A DNA stretch of 64,000 nucleotides from Lottiidibacillus patelloidae. GTDB taxonomy: Bacteria > Bacillota > Bacilli > Bacillales > SA5d-4. Of this stretch, positions 15,240-25,600 are shown piece after piece. The stretch's first letter is position 1, and each line of letters opens with the position of its first letter. The stretch lies in NCBI RefSeq assembly GCF_002262935.1, contig NZ_NPIA01000002.1, forward strand, positions 248,001 to 312,000, read 5' to 3'. The translations under genes were made by a program, and so were the position numbers. The notes under the pieces were generated by a model. That model did not search any database and was not told where the DNA came from. It saw nothing but the letters and a program-made list of their open reading frames with translations.

Positions 15240-17002
15240 TGCTCGTGAGATTGTTCGTAGCTATGAATATATTTTAGTAAGTCTTTAAATACGTGAAAAG
15301 CTTTTTTATCTTTATCTTTTTCAAGATTTACAACTACTAAGGCATATTTGGGTTTTTCTGCAGGGAAATATCCGGCAAACCAATGGTGGTTTTTATTCGT
15401 TATCTCAGTCGTTATTTGTGCTGTACCAGATTTGCCTGCTACTTTATAAGGAAGGTTACGAAAAGTTCTTCCTGTCCCTAATTCGTAATCGACGACATGT
15501 TCTAGTAATTCTTTTAACTTTAATGCTGTAAAAGGTGCTATTTTGTTATCATCTAACTCATCATTTGCGAACGAAACTAATGTACTGCCATCTTTGTACA
15601 TAATTTTTTTAGCCGTTCTTACTTGCTTTTTTATTCCGCCACGTGCAATTGTCGCCATCATATTTGCAAGTGCTAGCGGTGTTACTCGGACATCTTGTTG
15701 TCCAATTGCTGTTTGTGAAATGTAATTTTCATCCTTCTTATCCATCTTATCAAGCCAAACTCTTCCTACCTGCTCTTCTTCGATTGGTAAATGCGAGAAA
15801 TTGTCGTAATGAAACACTCTCCCTTGCCAACTTACCCTACTTACTAACCCTAATTTTTCTGCATATTCATGTAAAATATTCTCATCGATTTTCGCCATTT
15901 CTTTTGCCAATGTTGCAAACGTGTAATTACAACTACGAGCAAAACTATCTTTAAATGTAAGCTTGCCAAAATCATATGGTGCAAGCCCATCACCTCGCAC
16001 ATTTTTACTGCAATCGAATATCCGGCCTCTTTCAATCATGTTTTTTTCAATAGCAGCAGCAGCTACGACTATTTTAAATGTTGACCCGGGTATTTGTAGC
16101 GAAAGCATTTCATTCTTCCCTCGGCCAAATGGATCTTTTAAATCAATTGGCCTACTAACCATTGCAATTAAATCACTAGTTTCAACATCAAGTAAAACAA
16201 GACCACCATTAGTTATTCCATGTTGGTCAACTATCTTTTCAGCAGCAATTTGAATATCCTTATTTAACGACGTTTGTACAGTAATTGGATAAAATGGATT
16301 AGCAGGTGCTACATATTTAACGTTCATGCCAAATAAAGGCCCTCCTCTACCATCTACGTGGTATAAAAGTTTGGAAGGGCCTTCTGTTATTACAAATGGA
16401 TCAAAGGCCTTCTGTAGGCCTGTTTTGCCTATTTCCGTATTCCTTGCTAATAATCCGCTTGTTACTTTTTCTTTATAGAGCCTTACAATTTCATTTGGAT
16501 CTTCACCAATAACTCCAATTAACGGCTGAGCAACATGATCTGTTATTGTAAAGTGCTTATATTGAACATAAACACCAGGTATTTGCAAAGCATTAATTTG
16601 CTCCATTTGCTTTTCCGTTAATGGGATCGGTCCATCATTTCTTAAAGCAAACGGGGTCTTTTCTTCTGCTAATTGGTTAAGTATGATTTCCTTGTCTATT
16701 CCAATAATGGCTGCTATTTTATCGACTGGCCAATTGAGTTGTTTTAAAAATGGAAATAAAATTAATACAGGGTATTGTTCATGTGTAAGTTTCTTATTGT
16801 TCCGGTCAACAAATCGCCCTCTCCCATAATCTAATAGATAAGATTGTGTTCGTTGATTGACACTTTCCTCAATTAGATTAATATGGCGACCTTCAAAGTT
16901 CTTAGTAGCAATTAGTTGAATGTATGCTAATCTTGCAATTGCTGTTAAAAATAAAAGAATGAAAACAGTAACGAAGAGAAATGCCCTTTTCTTTATTTGC
17001 AA
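15236..17002 (-). CDS. pbpI: Class B penicillin-binding protein (PbpI/YrrR)
   Basis: A 588-residue peptidoglycan transpeptidase. One N-terminal membrane helix (about 5-27) anchors an extracellular dimerisation domain and a C-terminal transpeptidase domain with SxxK in PGSTFKIV, SxN in ARSCNYTFA and KSGT in AGKSGTAQI. The TTG start is chosen because GAGGTGA lies 5 nt upstream and the length equals the B. subtilis homologue (584); GTG or ATG starts 7-9 codons earlier have weaker sites. In B. subtilis it contributes to cell-wall synthesis in sporulation. It follows greA but a terminator separates them. Confidence 0.92.
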   Translation of the reverse strand: MQIKKRAFLFVTVFILLFLTAIARLAYIQLIATKNFEGRHINLIEESVNQRTQSYLLDYGRGRFVDRNNKKLTHEQYPVLILFPFLKQLNWPVDKIAAIIGIDKEIILNQLAEEKTPFALRNDGPIPLTEKQMEQINALQIPGVYVQYKHFTITDHVAQPLIGVIGEDPNEIVRLYKEKVTSGLLARNTEIGKTGLQKAFDPFVITEGPSKLLYHVDGRGGPLFGMNVKYVAPANPFYPITVQTSLNKDIQIAAEKIVDQHGITNGGLVLLDVETSDLIAMVSRPIDLKDPFGRGKNEMLSLQIPGSTFKIVVAAAAIEKNMIERGRIFDCSKNVRGDGLAPYDFGKLTFKDSFARSCNYTFATLAKEMAKIDENILHEYAEKLGLVSRVSWQGRVFHYDNFSHLPIEEEQVGRVWLDKMDKKDENYISQTAIGQQDVRVTPLALANMMATIARGGIKKQVRTAKKIMYKDGSTLVSFANDELDDNKIAPFTALKLKELLEHVVDYELGTGRTFRNLPYKVAGKSGTAQITTEITNKNHHWFAGYFPAEKPKYALVVVNLEKDKDKKAFHVFKDLLKYIHSYEQSHEH

Positions 17003-17086
17003 GAAAATCACCTCATTTTCCATTTTCACCTTTTCCTGTTAGTTTTAATCAAAATACCGGCTTAGCTAAAAGCGATAAAAATGAAA

Positions 17087-17110
17087 AAAGAGCAGAATCA
17101 TCTGCTCTTT
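17087..17110 (-). terminator. Terminator after greA
   Basis: Stem AAAGAGCAGA/TCTGCTCTTT with a 4-nt loop and a T run on the minus strand. Confidence 0.88.
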
Positions 17111-17113
17111 GAA

Positions 17114-17590
17114 TTATTTTACTTCTACAATTTTAACTTTAATTTCTCCACCTGGAGTTTGAACTGTTACTTCTTGATTAATCCCTTTACCAAGAAGGCT
17201 TTTTCCCATCGGAGAATCATTTGAGATTTTTCCTTCAAATGGATCAGCTTCTGCACTACCAACGATTGTATACGTTTCTTTATCTCCGTCTGGAAGTTCA
17301 ACAAAAGTAACTGATTTTCCAATTGATACGACATCTGGGTTAGATTTGTCGTCTTCAATAATTACAGCGTTACGAATCATTTTTTCCAACTGTTGAATAC
17401 GAGACTCAACGAATGCTTGCTCTTCTTTTGCTGAATCATACTCAGAGTTTTCCGAAAGATCTCCAAAGCTTCTCGCGATCTTAATTCGTTCAACTACTTC
17501 TTTACGTTTTTCTGTTTTTAGTACCTCTAGTTCATCTTGAAGCTTTTGCTTTCCTGCCTCGGTCATATAATGCTGTTTTTCTTCAGCCAT
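17114..17590 (-). CDS. greA: Transcription elongation factor GreA
   Basis: A 158-residue factor that enters the secondary channel of RNA polymerase and stimulates cleavage of backtracked RNA. The N-terminal coiled coil includes the acidic tip motif [16 protein letters not shown]; the C-terminal FKBP-like domain includes [12 protein letters not shown] and [18 protein letters not shown] precedes the chosen ATG (MAEEKQHYM); an ATG three codons upstream is less well placed. It lies downstream of udk on the same strand, as in B. subtilis. Confidence 0.96.
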   Translation of the reverse strand: MAEEKQHYMTEAGKQKLQDELEVLKTEKRKEVVERIKIARSFGDLSENSEYDSAKEEQAFVESRIQQLEKMIRNAVIIEDDKSNPDVVSIGKSVTFVELPDGDKETYTIVGSAEADPFEGKISNDSPMGKSLLGKGINQEVTVQTPGGEIKVKIVEVK

Positions 17591-17672
17591 TGTAGTCACT
17601 CCTTGTCAATTAATCGAACCATAAATATGTAAGATGGAAAAATGAAGAAATATTATTACTTATATAATGCTA

Positions 17673-18308
17673 TTATAATATGGCTTTATGTTCAAGAATA
17701 GTTTTAATTTTCGTAACCATTAAATCAATTGCCACTCTATTTTGTCCACCTTCAGGTATAATTATGTCGGCATAGCGTTTTGTAGGCTCTATAAATTGCA
17801 AGTGCATTGGCCTTACGACTGAAGTATATTGATCAATTACTGATTCAATTGTTCTACCTCGTTCACTAATATCACGAACCATACGGCGAATAATTCTAAT
17901 GTCGGCATCGGTATCGACGAAAAGTTTAATGTCCATTAAGTTACGTAGACGCTCGTCCTCTAAAACTAAAATACCCTCTAAAATAATAACATCTTTCGGC
18001 TCTAAATGATTTACTTCGGAAGAACGAGTGTGAGCTGCATAATCATAAACAGGTTTGTCAATTGATTCATAATTTAATAAAGATTCGATATGTTGGATTA
18101 ATAAATCGTTATCGAATGCTAACGGATGATCATAATTCGTTTTTAATCTTTCTTCCATTGGTATATCTGATTGGTCTTTATAATATGCATCTTGTTCAAT
18201 CATAAGGATTGATTGATTTGCAAATTCGTTATAAATTTCTTTTGCAACAGTTGTTTTCCCTGAACCGGTACCTCCGGCTACTCCAATAACTATAGGTTTA
18301 TTCCCCAT
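17673..18308 (-). CDS. udk: Uridine kinase
   Basis: A 211-residue P-loop kinase that phosphorylates uridine and cytidine with ATP or GTP in pyrimidine salvage. Walker A is GGTGSGKTT near residue 10-19; further family marks are NYDHPLAFD, the YDYAAHTR substrate loop and [25 protein letters not shown] precedes the ATG. It lies between trmR and greA, the conserved Bacillus order. Confidence 0.95.
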   Translation of the reverse strand: MGNKPIVIGVAGGTGSGKTTVAKEIYNEFANQSILMIEQDAYYKDQSDIPMEERLKTNYDHPLAFDNDLLIQHIESLLNYESIDKPVYDYAAHTRSSEVNHLEPKDVIILEGILVLEDERLRNLMDIKLFVDTDADIRIIRRMVRDISERGRTIESVIDQYTSVVRPMHLQFIEPTKRYADIIIPEGGQNRVAIDLMVTKIKTILEHKAIL

Positions 18309-18384
18309 TTTGTTACTCCTTCCTCAAAACGGTGACATATTTTTCTAGGATGTACGTAAAGAAGTATGTTCATGCAGTCATTTT

Positions 18385-19026
18385 CTATTTTTTTAAGCTA
18401 ATCGCAATTCCATCTCCGATAGGTAATATCATCGTATCAAATTGTGGGTCGTTCATAATTTCTTCGTTATAAGCATCAATTTTTTTCACCATGTTTTTAT
18501 GGCGTTTCTCAGCATCTTCAATGGAAGCAACTAACCCACGAAATAATACATTATCTGAAATAATCATTCCGTTTTCGTTTAAACATTGTTGTGACGTAGT
18601 AAAAAACTTTTGATATTGCCCTTTGGCAGCATCTATAAATATTGCATCAAAAGAATATTTTTCTTTTACATCTTCTAAAACATCAAGTGCATCGCCAAAA
18701 ATGACTTGGATCCTCTCTTCAAGGTCCGCTTTTTTTATAAAAGAAACAGCGTCTGAATAGCGTTTTTCATCTCTTTCAATCGTCACAATTGTAACTTGTG
18801 GAAGCGTTAGTGCCATGCGTATGGCTGAATAACCAATTGCTGCTCCGATTTCTAAGATTGTTTTAGGCTGCTTTAGACGTAAGAATTGTAATAATGCTTC
18901 CATACCAACGATGTCCATGATAGGTACATTATTTTCTTTTGCATAGTGCTCCATTTCTTCTAACAAACCAGTGCGATCTTGCACTAAGTTTTCTAAGTAT
19001 TTTTCTATTTTTGGATGAACGATCAC
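18385..19026 (-). CDS. trmR: tRNA 5-hydroxyuridine methyltransferase (YrrM)
   Basis: A 213-residue class I SAM-dependent O-methyltransferase. SAM motif I is ILEIGAAIGYSA, motif II TIERDEKRY, and the metal-binding Asp residues are in FIDAAKGQY and IISDNVLFRG. B. subtilis TrmR methylates 5-hydroxyuridine at wobble position 34 to 5-methoxyuridine; orthology is inferred from sequence and gene order. A GTG at 19035 abuts the AAAGGAG ribosome site, so the GTG three codons later is preferred. Confidence 0.85.
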   Translation of the reverse strand: MIVHPKIEKYLENLVQDRTGLLEEMEHYAKENNVPIMDIVGMEALLQFLRLKQPKTILEIGAAIGYSAIRMALTLPQVTIVTIERDEKRYSDAVSFIKKADLEERIQVIFGDALDVLEDVKEKYSFDAIFIDAAKGQYQKFFTTSQQCLNENGMIISDNVLFRGLVASIEDAEKRHKNMVKKIDAYNEEIMNDPQFDTMILPIGDGIAISLKK

Positions 19027-19072
19027 GTTAGACACGCTCCTTTAACCCGATATATTTTACCATAAAGAAATA

Positions 19073-19099
19073 GGGAAAGCGAGTACATATCGCCTTCCC
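19073..19099 (-). terminator. Possible terminator after mltG
   Basis: A 10-bp stem (GGGAAGGCGA with TCGCTTTCCC on the minus strand, one G-U pair) lies between mltG and trmR. The following tract is only moderately T-rich, so termination may be partial. Confidence 0.5.
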
Positions 19100-19110
19100 A
19101 CAATCATTTA

Positions 19111-20250
19111 TTATTCTTCATTATCTAATTCGTGCCACTCATGTTCATATGTTTCTTTTACTTTTAAGTGCTCAGCATACGTTTCACTATAAAGAACTTC
19201 TCCGTTTGGACGGGCATAGAAGAATAAGTCTTCCATATCGAATGGATTAATTGCAGCATCAATTGCTGTAATACTTGGGTTAGCAATTGGGCCTACTGGT
19301 ATTCCTGGATATTTGTACGTATTATACGGCGAATCAATTAACGTATCTTCAAAAGTTGGAATCGTCCCAATACTATCGTCAACATACATAATTGTTACGT
19401 CCGATTGTAATGCCATTCCAATTTTAATTCGATTATGGAATACACTTGAAACTTTATATCGATCATCTTCTAGACGAGACTCTCTTTCAATAATAGACGC
19501 TAAAGTTAAAACATCATGGAAAGATAAGCCTTTCTCTTCTAAGGTTGGTTTATACATTGCATAAATTTGATCTGTTTTCACTAACATTTTTTCAATAATA
19601 TCTTCAATAGTAGGATTCTCTACATAAAAATCATAAGTTAAGGGGTGTAAATATCCTTCTAACGGCGAGATAATATTTGGATGTAAAATACCATCATCTA
19701 GCACTTCATATTTTTCAATTAAAGATAAGAGATATTCCGCATCATGTAGCTTCTCTAAAATTTCTTCTTCGGTATAATCCGTTTTTGAGGCTACATCTTT
19801 AGCGAATTTAGGAATTGAAAGACCTTCTGGTATCGTTAAACGGAACTTAACTTCTCGAATGACTTTCCCAGTTTTCAATATATCAATTATTTCTTGTAAA
19901 TTCATGGATTGTGATAATGCATATTCACCAGCCTGAAATCCAGACTCATTCTTAAATTTAACATAAAATTTAAAAATTCTAGCATCTTTTATTAATTCAT
20001 TTTCTTCTAAAATTCTTGCAATTGCAGTAGATGATGATCCAATTGGAATAGAAACTGCTATAGTAGATTCACTTTCTGGATTAAGCGGTTCTAATGATCC
20101 TTTTATATAAGAGTATGCACCATAAACTACACCTACCGATGTAAAAGTGAATATTAGTAAAAATATCATAACTACACGACGGACTATTTTAGCTTCATGA
20201 TTGCGCTCTATAATAACTTGTTGTTCACTATTTGGATTAGGTGTAACCAT
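19111..20250 (-). CDS. mltG: Endolytic murein transglycosylase MltG
   Basis: A 379-residue membrane-bound glycan-chain cleaving enzyme (YceG family). There is a cytoplasmic N-terminus, one membrane helix (about 25-47), a LysM-like subdomain, and a catalytic domain with LASIIERES carrying the catalytic Glu, FHNRI, LQSDVTIMY and NTYKYPGIPVGPI. It cuts nascent peptidoglycan strands and works with elongation PBPs. GGGGAG precedes the ATG (MVTPNPN). It is downstream of yrzB across a terminator, as in B. subtilis (yrrL). Confidence 0.93.
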   Translation of the reverse strand: MVTPNPNSEQQVIIERNHEAKIVRRVVMIFLLIFTFTSVGVVYGAYSYIKGSLEPLNPESESTIAVSIPIGSSSTAIARILEENELIKDARIFKFYVKFKNESGFQAGEYALSQSMNLQEIIDILKTGKVIREVKFRLTIPEGLSIPKFAKDVASKTDYTEEEILEKLHDAEYLLSLIEKYEVLDDGILHPNIISPLEGYLHPLTYDFYVENPTIEDIIEKMLVKTDQIYAMYKPTLEEKGLSFHDVLTLASIIERESRLEDDRYKVSSVFHNRIKIGMALQSDVTIMYVDDSIGTIPTFEDTLIDSPYNTYKYPGIPVGPIANPSITAIDAAINPFDMEDLFFYARPNGEVLYSETYAEHLKVKETYEHEWHELDNEE

Positions 20251-20384
20251 AAGATTCTCCCCTTTCAACTTTTCTATTATACTATAGGAAAGGGAGATAT
20301 ACATACTATTTTCATAGATTATCTTGCATTAATTATTGGTAATGATTCTTTTAAAGCTGGATGTTTTATTATTGTGAAATAAAA

Positions 20385-20418
20385 AAAAGAGGTTGAGAAA
20401 AAATTCTCAACCTCTTTT
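20385..20418 (-). terminator. Terminator after yrzB
   Basis: A perfect 15-bp stem AAAAGAGGTTGAGAA/complement with a 4-nt loop; T runs on both strands. Confidence 0.9.
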
Positions 20419-20428
20419 TATTCACAAA

Positions 20429-20728
20429 TTACATCTCTTCATCTGCAACAGTGTTTAGCATTTCTTCAACAATTTCCCACTCTTCATCTGTTTCGATATC
20501 AGTTAGGATAAATTCTTCGCCTTGCTCTTCATAGCGGAAAGCCACAACATCAACTAAATCAACATCGTTGTCAGCGTCGTCTTCTGCATCTTCATCTTTC
20601 ACTTCTTCAAGAACAATATAAGTTCTTCCTGTATCATCTACGTCGAACTTAAAAAGTTCTCTAAATGTTGTTTCGTTGTCGTTTTCATCTGGTAATGTAA
20701 TATAAATACGATCTAATTCTTCAGTCAT
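20429..20728 (-). CDS. yrzB: DUF1292 acidic protein YrzB
   Basis: A 99-residue, strongly acidic soluble protein of the DUF1292 family, with ITLPDENDNE, a central Asp/Glu-rich stretch and VVAFRYEEQGEEF. It is always found beside ruvX and yrzL in Firmicutes, but its role is not known. GAGGTGTCATA precedes the ATG. It is the last gene of the alaS-yrzL-ruvX-yrzB run. Confidence 0.88.
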   Translation of the reverse strand: MTEELDRIYITLPDENDNETTFRELFKFDVDDTGRTYIVLEEVKDEDAEDDADNDVDLVDVVAFRYEEQGEEFILTDIETDEEWEIVEEMLNTVADEEM

Positions 20729-20745
20729 TATGACACCTCATTTTT

Positions 20746-21159
20746 TTATATGCTATCTAAGTAATTTTGCAAAATAACTACAGCAGCCATTTTATCAATG
20801 ACTTTCTTGCGCTTCTTTCTACTTACATCTGCTGAAATAAGCATTTTTTCTGCTGACACAGTTGATAAACGCTCATCCCACAGTTGAACAGGTAATTGGT
20901 ACTTGGTCTTAATCTTTTCGGCAAATTCCTTACAAGCCTCACCGCGTTCCCCAATTGTCCCATTCATGTTTTTTGGAAGTCCAACAATTATTTTCTCAAC
21001 GTTGTACTGCTCAATGATTTCTCTTAGCCTGGCATAACTTTTTTTTGTCGGTTGGTCTTGAAATTTAATTGTTTCAATCCCTTGTGCTGTCCAGCCCATT
21101 TCATCACTAATAGCTACTCCAATTGTCTTCGTTCCAACATCTAAACCTAAAATTCTCAT
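20746..21159 (-). CDS. ruvX: Holliday junction resolvase-like RuvX/YqgF
   Basis: A 137-residue RNase H-fold protein. The conserved acidic positions appear in [24 protein letters not shown] and LWDERLST. The family is a putative Holliday-junction resolvase and is also implicated in 16S rRNA 5'-end processing. GAGGA precedes the ATG, which lies 1 nt after the yrzL stop, so the two are translationally linked. Confidence 0.92.
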   Translation of the reverse strand: MRILGLDVGTKTIGVAISDEMGWTAQGIETIKFQDQPTKKSYARLREIIEQYNVEKIIVGLPKNMNGTIGERGEACKEFAEKIKTKYQLPVQLWDERLSTVSAEKMLISADVSRKKRKKVIDKMAAVVILQNYLDSI

Positions 21160-21160
21160 A

Positions 21161-21424
21161 CTAGTCCTCTTTATGCTTCTCTATATAGGATTTCACCAAT
21201 TCCTCAATTAATTCATCACGTTCGATTTTTCTAATTAACGTTCGCGCATCATTGTGACGAGGAATGTATGCTGGGTCACCTGATAACAAATAGCCAACAA
21301 TTTGGTTAATTGGATTATAGCCTTTTTCCTGTAGTGCATCATGGACAGACAATAAAACTTCTTTCCCGCTTGTTTGTTGTTCATCATGAATGTTAAATTT
21401 CATTGTTTTATCACTGAAATTCAT
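21161..21424 (-). CDS. yrzL: IreB-family regulatory protein YrzL (DUF965)
   Basis: An 87-residue protein with [10 protein letters not shown], then [25 protein letters not shown], typical of UPF0297/IreB. In Enterococcus, IreB is phosphorylated on N-terminal Thr by the PASTA kinase IreK and affects cephalosporin resistance; a Thr is present in DKTMKF. Whether that holds here is inference. GAGGTGAAAAT precedes the ATG. It lies 73 bp after alaS. Confidence 0.9.
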   Translation of the reverse strand: MNFSDKTMKFNIHDEQQTSGKEVLLSVHDALQEKGYNPINQIVGYLLSGDPAYIPRHNDARTLIRKIERDELIEELVKSYIEKHKED

Positions 21425-21497
21425 ATTTTCACCTCGCAATTTGCTGACGTACCTATATATTCCTCTATTGTACACTATTTCCCTGCAAAGATAAAAA

Positions 21498-24131
21498 TTA
21501 AACGTTTTTTACATATTCAATGACATAATTTAAAGCGTCATTTACTTGTTCTGGATTTTTCCCACCAGCTTGTGCCATGTCAGGGCGACCGCCACCTCCA
21601 CCGCCGCAACGGGTAGCAACTTCTTTCACAATATTACCTGCGTGATATCCTTCTTTTGTTAAGTCACTTGAAACGCCTGAGACGATATTAACTTTCGCAC
21701 CATTCACTGCAGCTAAAACAACTACTGCCGGAGCTAGTTTTTGTTTCAATTCATCAACCATTGTTCTTATAGAGTTCATATCACTTGCATCAACTTGTTT
21801 TGCAAGAACAGAAACTCCATTTATTGTTTGCACTTCATTGATTAATTGACCTGCTTCAGCATTGCTTAATTTAGCATGCAAGGATTCATTTTCTCGTTGT
21901 ATTTGCTTCATTTGTTGTTGCAATGCTTCAATTTTTGAAGGTACTTCTTTCATATTTGTTTTTAAGTGGCTAGCAGCTTCTTTTAAAAGCGTAATTTGTC
22001 CATTCATTTCTTCATATGCATTTCTTCCAGTTACTGCTTCGATTCGGCGTGTTCCTGCTCCAATTCCAGATTCAGAAACTATTTTGAATAAGCCAATTTC
22101 CGAAGTGTTTGAAACGTGACAGCCTCCACAAAGCTCTAAGCTATAATCAGCTACTTGGACAACGCGAACTTCTTCGCCATACTTTTCACCGAATAAAGCC
22201 ATCGCTCCCATTGCTTTTGCTTCTTGCAATGATTTGTTAGCTATTTCAACAGTGATATTCGCCCAAATTTTTTCATTTACGATTTGCTCGATTTTTTCCA
22301 TCTCTTCAGCTGTAACTTGACCAAAGTGTGAAAAGTCGAATCGTAAACGATCAGGGGATACTAACGAACCTGCTTGATTAACATGTGTCCCTAGAACATC
22401 TTTTAATGCTTGGTGCAGTAAATGTGTAGCTGTATGATTTTTCACGATGTCGTTACGCTTTTCTTTATTAATTTCCGCTGTAACAGCATCATCTTTTAAC
22501 AGCTTACCCTCGATAACTTTTACAGAGTGCAAATGTTGACCATTTGGAGCCTTTTTCACACTGACAACTTGTGCTTTAAAGCCTTCCCCTTCAATTGTTC
22601 CTTGGTCAGCTACTTGCCCACCACTCTCAGCATAAAAAGGTGTTTCACTTAAAATAATTTGTCCTTCTTCCCCAGCATTTACTACATCAACATATTCATT
22701 GTTTTGTAAAAGGGCAACAACTTTCGTTTTTAGAGAAGCTGTCTCGTATCCAACGAAGCTACTTTCAACATGTACATCACCAAGAACACCGCTTTGTACT
22801 TGCATCGAGTCAACATCTTGACGTGCTGAGCGTGCGCGTTCCCTTTGGCTTTCCATTTCTGCTTCAAAGCCAGCACGGTCAACTGACAAGCCTGCTTCTT
22901 CAGCATATTCCTCTGTTAACTCATATGGGAAACCATACGTATCATAAAGGCGGAATGCATCTTTCCCAGAAATTGTTTTCGAGCCGTCTTCTAGTGCTTT
23001 CTTTTTTAATTCAGCAAAGATTGCTTCCCCATCATTTAATGTTTCATGGAAACGTTCTTCTTCTGTTTTAACAACCTTTTGAATAAATTCTTGTTTTTCT
23101 TTCACTTCAGGATAGAACGCTACCATAATATCTCCTACTAAAGGAACTAGTTCATACATAAACGGACGTTCAATTCCTAGTTGCTTTGCAAAGCGAACTG
23201 CACGGCGTAATAAACGACGTAATACATAGCCACGGCCTTCATTTGAAGGAAGAGCACCATCACCAACTGCAAACGTAACTGTACGGATATGGTCTGCGAT
23301 TACTTTAAACGGCATTGTGTTGTCAGAGTGCATCTCATAAGTAACACCAGAAAGCTTTTCTACCTGTTTAATAATTGGCATGAAAAGGTCTGTTTCAAAG
23401 TTTGTTGGCGCATCTTGAATGACACACGCCATTCGCTCAAGACCCATCCCAGTATCAATATTCTTTTTCGGAAGTGGTGTATAGCTACCATCTGGATTAT
23501 GGTTAAATTGTGAAAACACTAGGTTCCAAATTTCTAAATAGCGCTCATTTTCGCCACCAGGGAAAAGCTCAGGGTCGTTCGGGTCATTTCCAAAAGCTTC
23601 ACCTCGATCATAGAAAATTTCCGTGTTCGGTCCACTAGGACCTTCTCCAATATCCCAGAAGTTTTCTTCTAAACGAATAATGCGCTCTTTCGGTAAACCA
23701 ACTTTAGTATTCCATAATTCAAATGCTTCATCATCTTCAGGGTGAATCGTCACAGATAGCTTTTCTGGATCAAAGCCAATCCATTTTTCATCCGTTAGAA
23801 ATTCCCAAGCCCATATAATTGATTCTTCTTTAAAATAATCACCAATCGAAAAGTTCCCTAACATTTCGAAAAACGTATGGTGACGTGCAGTTTTTCCAAC
23901 ATTTTCAATATCATTAGTTCGAATAGATTTTTGTGCATTACAGATTCTAGGGTTTTCAGGAACAACTCGTCCATCAAAATATTTCTTTAATGTTGCTACT
24001 CCACTATTAATCCATAATAATGTTGGATCCTCGAAAGGAACTAATGAAGCTGAAGGCTCAACCGAGTGGCCTTTTTCTTTAAAAAAGTCTAAAAACATCT
24101 GTCTAATTTGAGCAGAAGTTAAGTTTTTCAT
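21498..24131 (-). CDS. alaS: Alanyl-tRNA synthetase
   Basis: An 877-residue class II synthetase that charges tRNA-Ala. The catalytic core starts [19 protein letters not shown]; the editing domain shows [11 protein letters not shown] and CGGCHVSNT zinc-binding positions; the C-terminal DHHA1 domain ends with the glycine-rich [32 protein letters not shown] precedes the ATG; the start six codons earlier is within that site. Expression is controlled by an upstream T-box leader that senses uncharged tRNA-Ala. Confidence 0.97.
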   Translation of the reverse strand: MKNLTSAQIRQMFLDFFKEKGHSVEPSASLVPFEDPTLLWINSGVATLKKYFDGRVVPENPRICNAQKSIRTNDIENVGKTARHHTFFEMLGNFSIGDYFKEESIIWAWEFLTDEKWIGFDPEKLSVTIHPEDDEAFELWNTKVGLPKERIIRLEENFWDIGEGPSGPNTEIFYDRGEAFGNDPNDPELFPGGENERYLEIWNLVFSQFNHNPDGSYTPLPKKNIDTGMGLERMACVIQDAPTNFETDLFMPIIKQVEKLSGVTYEMHSDNTMPFKVIADHIRTVTFAVGDGALPSNEGRGYVLRRLLRRAVRFAKQLGIERPFMYELVPLVGDIMVAFYPEVKEKQEFIQKVVKTEEERFHETLNDGEAIFAELKKKALEDGSKTISGKDAFRLYDTYGFPYELTEEYAEEAGLSVDRAGFEAEMESQRERARSARQDVDSMQVQSGVLGDVHVESSFVGYETASLKTKVVALLQNNEYVDVVNAGEEGQIILSETPFYAESGGQVADQGTIEGEGFKAQVVSVKKAPNGQHLHSVKVIEGKLLKDDAVTAEINKEKRNDIVKNHTATHLLHQALKDVLGTHVNQAGSLVSPDRLRFDFSHFGQVTAEEMEKIEQIVNEKIWANITVEIANKSLQEAKAMGAMALFGEKYGEEVRVVQVADYSLELCGGCHVSNTSEIGLFKIVSESGIGAGTRRIEAVTGRNAYEEMNGQITLLKEAASHLKTNMKEVPSKIEALQQQMKQIQRENESLHAKLSNAEAGQLINEVQTINGVSVLAKQVDASDMNSIRTMVDELKQKLAPAVVVLAAVNGAKVNIVSGVSSDLTKEGYHAGNIVKEVATRCGGGGGGRPDMAQAGGKNPEQVNDALNYVIEYVKNV

Positions 24132-24164
24132 ACCTTTTTCCTCCTTCAATTATGTAAAAAAAAA

Positions 24165-24435
24165 TAAAAAAACTCCCATCCCTAAAAGCAGGGACGAGAG
24201 ATAACTCACGCGGTACCACCCTGATTACAAACAACAATCGTTTGTTCATCACTTAAGTAACATGTAACGGTGTTTAGCCGGCAGGGTTTTTCCTGCATTC
24301 AGGATTAGCTTTCTGTTAACCTTCATTTAGAATTTCTTTCAGCCTAGGAAATTCCTCTCTAATGTGCTATTTAGCACGAAAATGGGCTTTAACATACTGG
24401 GTCCTTCATCAATTTCCACAATAATTTAGTTCATA
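24165..24435 (-). promoter_or_regulatory. T-box riboswitch leader of alaS
   Basis: The minus strand carries the T-box core AGGGTGGTACCGCG (24209-24222), which pairs with the tRNA acceptor end. The usual Stem I features AGTA and GGCTGAAAG lie upstream. The terminator stem is CTCTCGTCCCT/AGGGATGGGAG (24173-24200) with a T run. A GCT at 24307-24309 is the best candidate for the Ala specifier codon, though AGC in an overlapping frame cannot be ruled out. High uncharged tRNA-Ala should allow read-through into alaS. Confidence 0.93.
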
Positions 24436-24442
24436 TGCCGAT

Positions 24443-24472
24443 ATTATAGACAAAGCAAATCACATTTGTCAA
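24443..24472 (-). promoter_or_regulatory. SigA promoter of alaS
   Basis: Minus-strand TTGACA (24467-24472), an 18-bp spacer and TATAAT (24443-24448). It overlaps the last codon of the upstream yrrI gene. Confidence 0.85.
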
Positions 24473-25533
24473 TGTTTCTGATAATGAGCGAAAGTGTGGA
24501 GTACGATAACTTTTGCAACTGCAAGAAATGGAACGGCTAAAATTAAGCCAATAATTCCTGCAATTTCACCACCTAATAATAAAGCAAAGATAATTAAAAT
24601 AGGATGCATGTGTAAGCTTTTTCCGACTATTAATGGAGAAAGTAAATTACCTTCTACAAATTGCAAGCCAAAAATAATTACGATAACAATTATTACAGAC
24701 TTTATTGAAACGGTGAAGGCAATAATAACTGCTGGAATAGCTCCTAAAATAGGTCCAAAGTAAGGAATAATATTTGTAAGTCCGATAATTATTCCTAGTA
24801 GTACTGGGTAGGAAATGCCAGCAAGCCATAATGAGATTGTTGCTAAAATACCAATGAGTAAACAAACTATTAATTGACCCCTAATGTAACTACCGAGAGA
24901 ATGGTTAATGTCACGCAATAATCTTTTTAAACTTCTCCGATATTTCCGAGGTGAAAAATACCAAAACACCTTTTCTACTAACGGATAGTCTTTTAGTAAA
25001 TAAAATACTACGAATGGGATGATTGCAATAATAATTAAAGAATTAAATATTCCCTTCACACTATTGATGACCGTATTGATGACTGTATCTAAATAAGCTT
25101 CTGTCCCTTGTAGACGTACATGAATTCTTTCATGGAGTGCATCTGGTAGTTGGTCAGTTGAATGATTAATATTTGTAATAAAAGAACGATACGTTTCAAC
25201 AAAAGTTGGTATATTGTCATTCAAATCTTTTAATTGTCCTGTTACATACGGTATACCTTTAAATAATGCATAGCCTGTTCCACCAAAAAATATGCTGTAA
25301 ATTATTATGATAGATAGTGGTCTAGGCAGACCGTGCTTCCGCAACTTTTCAACTATTGGGTGAAGTAAATATGTAATTAACGCTGCAATGAAGAAAGGTG
25401 TTAGCACTGTGACTGCGATAGAAAGTACAGGTTTCCAAAGTGGTGCTAACTTTAAAAAAACGTAAATGCAAATTAAAAGTAAGAGTACGTTTGTTATTTT
25501 TAATAAATGGTTTATTAACCGTTCTCTCGTCAT
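24469..25533 (-). CDS. yrrI: AI-2E family transporter YrrI
   Basis: A 354-residue membrane protein with about eight hydrophobic segments, containing PFFIAALITYLLHPIVEKL, the GQLIVCLLIG helix and the family's GLTNIIPYFGPILGAIPA motif. Members export autoinducer-2 or other solutes, or exchange ions (Na+/H+ in some alkaliphiles); the substrate cannot be read here. A G-rich ribosome site precedes the ATG. The position just upstream of alaS is conserved in Bacillus. Confidence 0.85.
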   Translation of the reverse strand: MTRERLINHLLKITNVLLLLICIYVFLKLAPLWKPVLSIAVTVLTPFFIAALITYLLHPIVEKLRKHGLPRPLSIIIIYSIFFGGTGYALFKGIPYVTGQLKDLNDNIPTFVETYRSFITNINHSTDQLPDALHERIHVRLQGTEAYLDTVINTVINSVKGIFNSLIIIAIIPFVVFYLLKDYPLVEKVFWYFSPRKYRRSLKRLLRDINHSLGSYIRGQLIVCLLIGILATISLWLAGISYPVLLGIIIGLTNIIPYFGPILGAIPAVIIAFTVSIKSVIIVIVIIFGLQFVEGNLLSPLIVGKSLHMHPILIIFALLLGGEIAGIIGLILAVPFLAVAKVIVLHTFAHYQKH

Positions 25534-25573
25534 TTACGCATAACCCCCCCACTTTCCTTTTCTATGTAAAAAG

Positions 25574-25595
25574 AAGCCCGCTTTTCAGCGGGCTT
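25574..25595 (-). terminator. Terminator after yrzQ
   Basis: Stem AAGCCCGCT/AGCGGGCTT with a 4-nt loop and CTTTTT on the minus strand. Confidence 0.85.
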
Positions 25596-25600
25596 TACTA

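Noticed and set aside
19073-19099. The mltG-trmR hairpin as a strong terminator
   Set aside because: The downstream tract is not a clean T run, so it is listed only as possible.
25349-25552. A 67-codon frame opposite-phase to yrrI
   Set aside because: It overlaps the yrrI start on the same strand in another phase and has no family features.
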